A DNA stretch of 43,083 bases, from NCBI GenBank assembly GCA_018969045.1, contig JAGWZB010000004.1, positions 1 to 43,083 on the forward strand. The letters are read 5' to 3'. The translations under genes were made by a program, and so were the position numbers. Position 1 is the first letter of the stretch. Each line of letters opens with the position of its first letter. Positions 1 through 7,545 of the stretch are shown here, one piece after another. The notes under the pieces were generated by a model, which saw only the letters and a list, made by a program, of their open reading frames with translations, did no database searches and was not told the origin of the DNA. This DNA is from Planctomycetota bacterium. GTDB lineage: Bacteria > Planctomycetota > Planctomycetia > Pirellulales > Pirellulaceae.

Positions 1-103
1 CTTGGCCGACTCGCTGCAAACGTACCCACTGCCCAATAAGCCTCGAAGCGTCGTGCCTGAGCAATCGATGCTCATCCAATGGAGCTTGGTCTTTCAAGCT
101 CAT
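1..103 (-). CDS. Start of a gene running off the left edge (partial)
   Basis: On the minus strand an ATG at 103-101 overlaps the TGA stop of the ABC-2 permease (102-100) in the classic ATGA arrangement. The frame then stays open for 34 codons to the window edge, beginning MSLKDQAPLDEHRLLRHDAS. The four-base overlap implies translational coupling with the permease, so the product probably works with it, for example as a second permease or an accessory subunit. That role is inference from position only. The visible 34 residues are hydrophilic and I recognise no family. Confidence 0.55.
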   Translation of the reverse strand, partial: MSLKDQAPLDEHRLLRHDASRLIGQWVRLQRVGQ

Positions 104-1338
104 GTGCGTTCCCAGCGGATAGCGAATATTCTTGCCGCAACGATGAAGCAAAAACCGCACAATGTCAGCACGCCGAGTTCCAGCTCGATATCCGGCAGCT
201 TGAGATCCCGCCAAAAAATCTTGTTATAGCCTTCCAATGCCCAAGCGTTGAAGGTAAGCATCCCGGCTCGTTGCATCGATTCACTCATCAGGTATCTAGG
301 GACCATACTGCCCCCCAGCGCAGACATGCTCAAGATCACGATGGTTGACACCCAACTGAGTTGCGTGCGGGATTTGCACAGCGATGCAAGCAACAAAGCA
401 AAACTGGCCGAAGCACCAGCAGTCACCAGGGTCATCGCAAAAAAACCTTCCAAATGGTTCATCAAATCGATTCCAAATACCAAACTGCCCCAACCGAACA
501 TCAGCACCATTTGAAGGATTCCGACAATGGTCAAGTAGGACCATTTCCCAAGCAGCAACTGGTCCATGCTCAGACGACTGCAAAGCAATCGATCCAAGGT
601 AGAGTTTTCGCGTTCTTCAAGGAGCGAACCACTGGCTGTGGTCGCCGAGAACAGGAGAAACATCACTGCGATCCCTGCGGCATACATAGCGATCACGGGG
701 TTGGTCTTTTTGCCTCCTAGGACATCGACACTCTGAATCGCAGGAGGTTCGGTAAAAGTTGGAGTGGTCGTGGGGGAAATCGTCGTGTGGCCTGTATTGA
801 AAGCGACCGCCTGGATGGAAGTCGTCGGTCCAGGTGGAACAGCCCTTCTTTGCTCTTCCGAAAACGCAGTCATCACCGATTTTTGCACCAGCGCTGAAAG
901 GACTTGTCCCGAAACTTGATCATAGGAATCCGAAAGGACTTGGATCTGCGGAAAGACCTCTTCTTGTGCAGGTGGCAAGAAGATCACGGCCACTGAGACC
1001 GATCCACGCCTGACCAAATCCTCGGCAACCACAGGTTCGACCAATTGCGCAAGTCCTCGTTCGAGCGAATCGGCATGCGATAAGGCTGATTCTGCATCGG
1101 TAACTCGAAGCGAGTTCTGCTCTCGAAGCAGTTCGATCGCTCGCTTTGAAACAGGTGATTGGGCGCGATCGGCCAAAGCGACTTTGATTTTGGGCATCGA
1201 AGCCCCACTGGTTCCACGCGACCCAAAGATTAGCGCAAAGATGCTAAAAAACAGGATTGGAACCATAAAAGTCAGCAGCAACTCGGACCGATTGTTCTTC
1301 AATCGACGGAAGCTAACTTGAAGGATCGTCCAAACCAT
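100..1338 (-). CDS. ABC-2 type transporter permease
   Basis: A 412-residue integral membrane subunit of an ABC exporter. One hydrophobic helix near residues 22-42 is followed by a soluble, probably extracytoplasmic region to about residue 210. About five C-terminal helices follow, and after the first of them comes the cytoplasmic stretch EERENSTLDRLLCSRLS, which matches the E-R-E-x-G/S-T motif of ABC-2 permeases of the NatB/YhhJ type. The large loop between helix 1 and helix 2 is typical of that group. The start is ATG at 1338 without a clear Shine-Dalgarno site. No ATPase gene adjoins it on the right, so the nucleotide-binding partner probably lies beyond the left edge, where the coupled partial gene begins. 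The substrate cannot be read from the sequence. Confidence 0.85.
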   Translation of the reverse strand: MVWTILQVSFRRLKNNRSELLLTFMVPILFFSIFALIFGSRGTSGASMPKIKVALADRAQSPVSKRAIELLREQNSLRVTDAESALSHADSLERGLAQLVEPVVAEDLVRRGSVSVAVIFLPPAQEEVFPQIQVLSDSYDQVSGQVLSALVQKSVMTAFSEEQRRAVPPGPTTSIQAVAFNTGHTTISPTTTPTFTEPPAIQSVDVLGGKKTNPVIAMYAAGIAVMFLLFSATTASGSLLEERENSTLDRLLCSRLSMDQLLLGKWSYLTIVGILQMVLMFGWGSLVFGIDLMNHLEGFFAMTLVTAGASASFALLLASLCKSRTQLSWVSTIVILSMSALGGSMVPRYLMSESMQRAGMLTFNAWALEGYNKIFWRDLKLPDIELELGVLTLCGFCFIVAARIFAIRWERT

Positions 1339-1437
1339 AAATTGTTTTCTCAGCTAACTCACAGAACCTCGAACGAAACCAGGCAAGCCCGAACATCATA
1401 AGTTCTGGGGGTTGAATTTGGAAACCCGATTGCTTTG

Positions 1438-1450
1438 AGCCCCAGGGGCT
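1438..1450. promoter_or_regulatory. Short perfect palindrome between divergent genes
   Basis: AGCCCCAGGGGCT has six-base arms around a single central A. It sits in the 257-base gap between the divergent permease and uracil-DNA glycosylase genes. It could be a regulator site or a chance GC-rich palindrome. I saw no convincing -35/-10 pair in this gap on either strand. Confidence 0.25.
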
Positions 1451-1580
1451 GCCATCGAATCGGCTTTATTTGCTAGCATGGAATGTGGAAAAGTAAACGA
1501 CCCGCCGGGCGGTCATGGCTAGTCGCACCAGAGGGTTCTAGAGGAAATAGGCTGAGGCATGCAAGCGGGTTTTGGGCAGC

Positions 1581-1587
1581 AAAGGAG
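1581..1587 (+). promoter_or_regulatory. Ribosome binding site deciding the SMUG1 start
   Basis: AAAGGAG lies eight bases before the TTG at 1596. It lies downstream of the earlier in-frame TTG at 1572, so it favours 1596 as the true start. Confidence 0.6.
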
Positions 1588-1595
1588 CCGAGATA

Positions 1596-2375
1596 TTGAG
1601 TAAAACCTCTGAGGCGGTCGTTCAAGCGGCCCGAAATCTCGTCCAGGGGCTCAGTGTCCTTGCGTTTGGTGAGCCGGTTCACACGGTTTACAACCCCTTG
1701 GAATACGCTTGGGAAGCCCACCGCCAGTATTTGGATCGTTTCGCAACAGGTCCCAAGAAAGTTTTATTTCTAGGGATGAACCCAGGGCCCTGGGGGATGG
1801 CTCAAAGCGGAGTACCGTTTGGAGAAATCCAGGCGGTTCGAGAGTTTCTCAAGATCGATGCCAGGATTGGGAAGCCTCCGTCGGAACATCCTAAACGCCC
1901 GATTCTTGGTCTCGATTGCAAGCGATCTGAAGTTTCCGGCAAGCGGATGTGGGGACTGTTTCAGGAGCGATTTGGGACCCCCAAGGAGTTTTTCGCTGAA
2001 CATTTTGTCGCGAATTATTGCCCTTTGGTGTTCATGGATTCGGGTGCCAGGAATCTGACACCTGACAAATTGCCGGCGCAGCAGACCGCAGTGATGTTCC
2101 AACGATGCGATGAGCATCTGGCTACGCTGATCGGGATCCTAAAACCGAAATACCTGGTGGGTGTTGGGCAATTTGCCGAGCATTGCTTGCTAAGAGTCAG
2201 CAAATCTGGGGGATTTGCCCAAAAATCCACATCTGGGGCCGAGCCCGTCAAAATCCTCAGAATCCTTCATCCCAGCCCAGCTTCCCCGGCTGCCAACCGC
2301 GGGTGGTCTGCTGCGGTGGAGAAAACGTTGGTTGAACAAGGAATTTGGGGAGAAAAAACGACCAAAAGATCCTAA
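1596..2375 (+). CDS. SMUG1-type uracil-DNA glycosylase
   Basis: A 259-residue base-excision-repair enzyme that removes uracil, and in characterised family members some oxidised pyrimidines, from DNA. Motif 1, GMNPGPWGMAQSGVPFGE, holds the Asn expected to act in catalysis (about N62). The C-terminal motif HPSPASPAANRGW supplies the His of the DNA-intercalating loop (about H225). Both are hallmarks of SMUG1 within the uracil-DNA glycosylase superfamily, and the length matches vertebrate and bacterial SMUG1. The start is taken as TTG 1596 because a strong AAAGGAG precedes it; TTG 1572 would add eight residues. The gene is divergent from the ABC permease. The anti-sigma-like gene follows after 118 bases and could be co-transcribed, though their functions do not obviously connect. 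Confidence 0.9.
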   Translation: MSKTSEAVVQAARNLVQGLSVLAFGEPVHTVYNPLEYAWEAHRQYLDRFATGPKKVLFLGMNPGPWGMAQSGVPFGEIQAVREFLKIDARIGKPPSEHPKRPILGLDCKRSEVSGKRMWGLFQERFGTPKEFFAEHFVANYCPLVFMDSGARNLTPDKLPAQQTAVMFQRCDEHLATLIGILKPKYLVGVGQFAEHCLLRVSKSGGFAQKSTSGAEPVKILRILHPSPASPAANRGWSAAVEKTLVEQGIWGEKTTKRS

Positions 2376-2493
2376 AATCGCTGCGAATTGCGTTTCTTTG
2401 GCCCTCGTGCATCGATATTCTACGGTAGGCCAGCGGAACTTTTCTGGGCACTGCAGCCTCCGAGAGGTACACGTTATTTGGTCACCTACAATC

Positions 2494-3912
2494 ATGATGC
2501 CTCCAGATCCCCGAAAAATTGAAGAATGGCTGAGCGGTCTGCTCGACGGAGAACTTTCCGAACAAGAGCAGCGTGAACTTGATACGGCCATGCAGAACGA
2601 TCCCTCGATTGCCCAGCGTCTCGAGGAGCTAACCGCCCTGCGTCGCGCTTTGCTACAGGGCCGCTCTGTCGGCCGACTTGGAGCGAATTTTTCCAAGCGT
2701 ATTGTCCAAGCCGCTCGCCAACGTGCCAGCGAAATGGATGCCCCTCCGGCATGGATTCTGCCGGATGCCCCCAATGCTGTGGCTCCGCAACCACAGGAGT
2801 CGGATCCTGTATGGACTTCCGACTCTTCGTGGTCCGACGAGCCAGAAGACTTGTTCCGCCCGGTGGCCGAGTCGATCGATATGAGTAAGTCGCCGTTGGC
2901 TGGGGTTCCAACAATCACACCTCGAGGCTTGCTGGGCTCTGGGAACAGCCAATCGGTATCTGGGACGGCCTCAGATAGGTTCAAGCGAATTTGGGTTCCT
3001 TCGATTGCCATCGTTGCGGCCTTGGTGTCGCTGTTTTTGTTGTTGCCTAGGTCAGCCCCTATCAACAACGACCTAATTCCCGTCGCCCAGAACCCTTCGC
3101 GACCAGACGCTTCGGATACTGAACCATCGGCTCCAAGAGATCCGATCGCACAGACGACTCAGAAGTCGCCAACGGATCCGAACTCTAACCCTGCCTTACC
3201 GAGCGACAAAACGGCCACGCCAGAAGGCTTACCCCGTTCAGAAGGCTTAATTGCCAAAGGCCCTGGACAAACAACGGCTCCGGAAAAAACATCGACAGTG
3301 AATCCTGCGATGGTGGCTCAGGCGGATCCAAAGACACCGCTGGCCAATCCCGTGGAAGCTATCAAGAAGATGGCCTTAGTCGCAAACATATCGATGGATT
3401 CCCAAGCGGTAGCTAACGATGCCTTGGAATCGCTTCTTGAGAAATATGAAATCATCGCCAGTTCCGATGCGATTCTCAACCAAGACGAGGTAGAGACATT
3501 GGTATCGTCTCAGGTGCTCAAGTGCGGTCCTATTGATACACAATCCGCCAAAGAAGATCTGAAGGTCTATGTCGTTAAGGCCTCAACGATAAGGCTCGAT
3601 TCTTTCTTGCGAGAGGTCGAGAAACAGCACGAAGACTTCCCTGGCTACCATCTAAATGTGAGCTTTGACGCTTCTATCTTGAAACTTTTGGACAGCATCG
3701 TTGGAATTACCGATTCGGCACAAACAGCAAAGCAACTGTTTTTCCCAGACTTGCAAACTGGCACACCATCGGAATCGATCAATCTACCGAAATCACGGCT
3801 TCAGAAGGATCGTTCTTCCCGAGTCAATGCGAATCAGCCCAATGCAGCGAGACTGTTTAAGCCATCGCAAGAACAAGGGTTTTTGATCCTTGTGGTTCGG
3901 CAAGCGGAGTAA
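2494..3912 (+). CDS. Anti-sigma-factor-like single-pass membrane protein
   Basis: A 472-residue protein. The N-terminal 55 residues (PRKIEEWLSGLLDGELSEQE, then a helix with QRLEELTALRRALLQ) resemble the small helical sigma-binding segment of planctomycete anti-sigma-like proteins. No zinc-binding HxxxCxxC motif is present. One hydrophobic helix at about residues 167-188 (VPSIAIVAALVSLFLLLP) would anchor it with the N-terminus in the cytoplasm. A Pro/Thr/Ser-rich linker to about residue 290 leads to a folded C-terminal domain. Start: ATG at 2494 or 2497. The open frame runs back to 2215, but that part overlaps SMUG1 and reads as non-protein. No sigma-factor gene is adjacent, so the anti-sigma role is a family-style inference. 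Its stop codon abuts the stop of the convergent next gene with no base between. Confidence 0.6.
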   Translation: MMPPDPRKIEEWLSGLLDGELSEQEQRELDTAMQNDPSIAQRLEELTALRRALLQGRSVGRLGANFSKRIVQAARQRASEMDAPPAWILPDAPNAVAPQPQESDPVWTSDSSWSDEPEDLFRPVAESIDMSKSPLAGVPTITPRGLLGSGNSQSVSGTASDRFKRIWVPSIAIVAALVSLFLLLPRSAPINNDLIPVAQNPSRPDASDTEPSAPRDPIAQTTQKSPTDPNSNPALPSDKTATPEGLPRSEGLIAKGPGQTTAPEKTSTVNPAMVAQADPKTPLANPVEAIKKMALVANISMDSQAVANDALESLLEKYEIIASSDAILNQDEVETLVSSQVLKCGPIDTQSAKEDLKVYVVKASTIRLDSFLREVEKQHEDFPGYHLNVSFDASILKLLDSIVGITDSAQTAKQLFFPDLQTGTPSESINLPKSRLQKDRSSRVNANQPNAARLFKPSQEQGFLILVVRQAE

Positions 3913-5049
3913 CTACAAGGGTTTCTTGAGTCCTTGGCTGATCGTAAGAGCATCTTTGCATGCCGCTTGCCACGACGCTTCATCGGCGAACCCTTCTCGG
4001 TGAAAGAAAATTGGTTCTTCACCGATTCGGAATTCGATCCAGCTGTTACGGATCTTGACTCCCTGAACATATCTAGCAGGGCACAAGACCCAGTGGAGCG
4101 GGTCAGAAAAGACAATCTGTTCTGTATTGAACCACTGAAATTGTTGTTGATCGCCCAACGACTCTTGGCGATAAGCCATACGGTTTGGATCCGAGTACTC
4201 GCGATGGACTTGCCAGTGCGCAAAAGTAAACCTTGCAACCTCTGCCAAAACCCACACAGCAACGACCAGCAGTGGCACCCAGGCTCTTTGCTGAGCTATC
4301 CCCATAACGACGGGAAAGAAGCTCGTCCAAACTCCAAGGACCAGAACTAGGAAAAAAAGTCCACTGCTTGGACGCCAGTCCAAGGCTCTGGTTCGATTCC
4401 CCAGGGTGAAACTGCGCTGCGTCGAAAGCTCGCACTCCCAAGCATTCGGCGGTGCAGCTTGGACTATCAGAGTTCGATTTGGGGGTCTTCGGCGACACGA
4501 GGCCAACAGGTCGTGCCATTGATCTTCGAAGAAACAGGAACTCGGGACCATCACCCAAGGAAACGTGTTTTCTACATCCGGAAAGCAGATCATCCCACGA
4601 TAGGGGTGAATCATGAAAGACTCCAGCGTGGACTGGATGCACAAGTCTTCATACCAGACGGTTATTCGCCCGTTGGAGACTAGGCCGCGAATTGGTCCAA
4701 CCAGCCACGGTCTCCGCTTGAGCAATCGGCGAGCATGAGTGGATCCCAAATAACGCATCAGCACAAACCACAGCACAACCGCTACCATTAGGGCGGTGAC
4801 AAACAGTCCTGTGACCCCGATGCCCACGACCAAAATGGCACCCCAGATCATGGCTGAGATCAATACCAGTGGCACCACCAAGCCGATCTGTAGGGTGGAA
4901 TTGAAGTACTTGGAGATCTGTGAGAACTCCAGATTGCCTCGGAAGGAGATCGAGTAATCATCGCCATCGAAATTTGACTCCCCGGCCTGGCTTGTATCGA
5001 GCGAGGACTCCCAGGGATTGATTGGTTCATCGGGTGCAGGTGAGTTCAA
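3913..5049 (-). CDS. Hypothetical membrane protein with four predicted helices
   Basis: A 378-residue protein I cannot assign to a named function. After an acidic, Pro-rich N-terminus come two adjacent membrane helices at about residues 55-100 (GLVVPLVLISAMIWGAILVV, then GVTGLFVTALMVAVVLWFV). A soluble region of about 120 residues follows, then a second helix pair (LFFLVLVLGVWTSFFPVVMG and VPLLVVAVWVLAEVARFTFA), then a C-terminal soluble region. The two repeats of membrane pair plus beta-rich segment loosely recall YcxB-like proteins; that is a weak impression. The start is TTG 5049 with no clear Shine-Dalgarno site. It is divergent from the DUF4175-like gene and exactly tail-to-tail with the anti-sigma-like gene. 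Confidence 0.6.
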   Translation of the reverse strand: MNSPAPDEPINPWESSLDTSQAGESNFDGDDYSISFRGNLEFSQISKYFNSTLQIGLVVPLVLISAMIWGAILVVGIGVTGLFVTALMVAVVLWFVLMRYLGSTHARRLLKRRPWLVGPIRGLVSNGRITVWYEDLCIQSTLESFMIHPYRGMICFPDVENTFPWVMVPSSCFFEDQWHDLLASCRRRPPNRTLIVQAAPPNAWECELSTQRSFTLGNRTRALDWRPSSGLFFLVLVLGVWTSFFPVVMGIAQQRAWVPLLVVAVWVLAEVARFTFAHWQVHREYSDPNRMAYRQESLGDQQQFQWFNTEQIVFSDPLHWVLCPARYVQGVKIRNSWIEFRIGEEPIFFHREGFADEASWQAACKDALTISQGLKKPL

Positions 5050-5136
5050 TGGCTTGGGGCCTTTCGAAAACTATGGAGCTTGATCGACTCGATCGAGGCT
5101 TAGGTTTTTCCCGTTTTCTTGTTACAATTGGAAGCC

Positions 5137-7524
5137 ATGAGCAACGCGAGCACCTGGAAACTTCCAACACCTATTCGGCAAAAACTATCGGAGCTCCGAG
5201 GCCTGATCAGTCGAGTCATCGCTACGCAGGGAATCGCGGTGCTTCTGATTTGGCTTTTGGGTTCGTTCATCGTTTTTGGATGGATCGACTATCTGCCGAC
5301 CCGCTTTGGATCTGACGAATCCCCAAAGGTCGTTCGGGTGATCATGTTGCTGATCATCGCTGCGGTGACGTTATGGATACTATACCATTATTTTTGGAAT
5401 CGCTGGATGGTTCGCTGGAGCGATTCGGCCTTGGCACTGGCGATCGAACGTCGTCATCCTGAGTTTCAAAGCACACTGGTCACCACGGTCCAAGCGGCCA
5501 GTCCTTCGTCAAAGCTTCGATCAAAAGAGCTCGAAGCGATCGAACATCCAAATCGGGCTGGCATGATCGAGATCGCGGCCAGTAAAGCTGTCGAGAGAAT
5601 CGGATCGATCGACGTTCGTTCTTTGGTTCGACTCTCGACCCTTCAATGGGAGCTGGGGATCTTAGCGGGTTTACTTGGACTCTTTAGCCTCGGAGCTTTG
5701 TTGCATCCAGATCTGGTAACGCATTGGTCCAAACGTCTTTACGGTCTATCGGACTTACCTTGGCCCCGAAGGACTTCGCTGGGGATAGTTGGATTAGAAC
5801 TGGACATTCCACCGTTTACCAATGCTTCAACACCAGAGCGTTACTTGGTCCGTTTGGATGGCAATCGACTTTTGACCCCCAAGGGCTCATCGGCGCGATT
5901 GCGCTCGACGGCCAAGGATCTGTTGGCTGCCCCGTATGATCAATGTGCATTCCATTATCGCGATCGCGCGGGCAATCGCGGCCGAGCCAGCATGCTCAGT
6001 TACTCGAACTCAAATCCACGCGAGTTTGTTCTCGATGGCCCCCCCTTGGAAGCGATCAATGACAATCTTTGGTTCTCGGTAGTCGGGGGAGATGCAAGGC
6101 TATCGAATCTGGTGCTTGAAACCGTCGATGCACCTTTGGCACTTTCGACCGATTTAGACGTTCAGTATCCGACCTACCTTCAGCGGTCTACGAAAACCAC
6201 ATGGGGTAACGAACGCTTAGAGTTTCGCAACGGAATGCGATTGCCTCAGGGGACCCAAGTTGGATTGTGGATCCGAGCCAATAAACCGATCCGTAGAGTC
6301 GATGTGATGAGAGTCGCAGGAGCAGGCGACCAAGACGCAGCGGAACAATTCACGATCGAAATGGAAAAACCTACCGTCGAATTTGCCATCCCGGCCACTC
6401 CCCTTTTAGGGAATCTCTTCATGGAGATACGCCTATGGGATGACCAAGGACTCTGTTCGACACGGGTTCAGCAGTATGTCATCGCAGCAACGGCCGACAA
6501 CGTCCCGGAAATCGATTTTGTGCTTGAAGGCATCTCGACGGCGATTACACAGAACGCCAAATTGCCTATCCGGAGCAAGATCAAAGACGACTACGACCTG
6601 CAGCGAGCTTGGGTCGAATCCCGAATCGACGAGCAGGTACCGACAGAATCGGAACTTCAAATCAACCCTCAAGGAAACGGTGAATTGGATATCGACCTAA
6701 AAGCGATGCAAGAAGCTGGCCAAACCACTCCCGTCGTAGGTTCGGTTTATTCGCTTATGGTTGCTGCTGCAGATTACTATGACGTCTCGACGAAACCCGA
6801 TACACCCAGTGTGCCTCACGTAGGGCGATCGACCCCGATCCAATTAAGCGTGGTGACTGAAGATCAGTTCTTAGTGCTTTTAGATCGCCGTGAAGCGGCG
6901 ATGCGAAGAAGGCTTGAGCAAATCATCAGTGAACTCGGACAGCTTAGAGATCTACTGATCCTGACGGGCAAAAGCAACAAGCCCTCTGAGAATCCCGAAG
7001 CTCGATCATCAACATCCCAGCCCGACGAGCCGTCCGGCGACCAGACACCTGAAGAATCTCGATCACGAATTCTGCTGCTGCGATCCCAACAAGCCTCCGC
7101 GCAGGCTTCGAAATCCGAAGGAGAGCTCAAAGGCGTTTTGAGCGAAATTTCGCTTTTGGTGGCCGAACTCATCAACAACCGCATCGACAGCAACGACCGC
7201 CGAGAAAGACTTGGTCAGAAAATCAAAGTTCCATTGGAAGCGATGATGGAATCGAAATGGAAACTGTTTGCAAACCAAATCAATGAGCTCGAAACGTTGG
7301 TCGCCAAATCCACCCCAGAGGAACTTGGAAAACAACTCGACGAATCGATCGCTAAGAATAACGAAATCATTGCATCGTTAAGCTCGATCTTGGCCGACAT
7401 GATTGAAATTCAAGATCTCAATGAAATCATCGATCGCGTGCGAGGGTTGCTAGATCGGCAGTCCAAGACCATTGATGGAACCAAGCAGCAGCAGAAGAAA
7501 AGCACGTTGGACTTGCTGAAGTAA
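5137..7524 (+). CDS. DUF4175-like large membrane protein
   Basis: A 795-residue protein. Three hydrophobic helices lie in the first 200 residues (AVLLIWLLGSFIVFGWIDYL; IMLLIIAAVTLWILYHYFW; LGILAGLLGLFSLGALL). A long beta-rich extracytoplasmic region follows, then a charged, coiled-coil C-terminus from about residue 575 onward. The layout (N-terminal membrane helices, an early segment SALALAIERRHPEFQSTLVT, late coiled coil) resembles DUF4175-type proteins, which in planctomycetes I associate with MoxR/BatA-type clusters; no such genes are visible here. ATG 5137 is preferred over TTG 5119. A TACAAT hexamer at 5123-5128 could be a -10 box and would give an almost leaderless mRNA. The following coiled-coil gene starts 21 bases downstream, so the two form a likely operon and complex. 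Confidence 0.6.
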   Translation: MSNASTWKLPTPIRQKLSELRGLISRVIATQGIAVLLIWLLGSFIVFGWIDYLPTRFGSDESPKVVRVIMLLIIAAVTLWILYHYFWNRWMVRWSDSALALAIERRHPEFQSTLVTTVQAASPSSKLRSKELEAIEHPNRAGMIEIAASKAVERIGSIDVRSLVRLSTLQWELGILAGLLGLFSLGALLHPDLVTHWSKRLYGLSDLPWPRRTSLGIVGLELDIPPFTNASTPERYLVRLDGNRLLTPKGSSARLRSTAKDLLAAPYDQCAFHYRDRAGNRGRASMLSYSNSNPREFVLDGPPLEAINDNLWFSVVGGDARLSNLVLETVDAPLALSTDLDVQYPTYLQRSTKTTWGNERLEFRNGMRLPQGTQVGLWIRANKPIRRVDVMRVAGAGDQDAAEQFTIEMEKPTVEFAIPATPLLGNLFMEIRLWDDQGLCSTRVQQYVIAATADNVPEIDFVLEGISTAITQNAKLPIRSKIKDDYDLQRAWVESRIDEQVPTESELQINPQGNGELDIDLKAMQEAGQTTPVVGSVYSLMVAAADYYDVSTKPDTPSVPHVGRSTPIQLSVVTEDQFLVLLDRREAAMRRRLEQIISELGQLRDLLILTGKSNKPSENPEARSSTSQPDEPSGDQTPEESRSRILLLRSQQASAQASKSEGELKGVLSEISLLVAELINNRIDSNDRRERLGQKIKVPLEAMMESKWKLFANQINELETLVAKSTPEELGKQLDESIAKNNEIIASLSSILADMIEIQDLNEIIDRVRGLLDRQSKTIDGTKQQQKKSTLDLLK

Positions 7525-7545
7525 ATCCTGAGCCCGGAGCATGAC

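Noticed and set aside
2215-2493. N-terminal extension of the anti-sigma-like gene
   Set aside because: It overlaps the end of SMUG1 in another frame, and the family-like sequence begins only at ATG 2494.
2190-3068. A 292-codon minus-strand frame opposite SMUG1 and the anti-sigma-like gene
   Set aside because: It is rich in Arg and Ser runs typical of antisense translation and has no recognisable domain, and the plus-strand genes are well supported.
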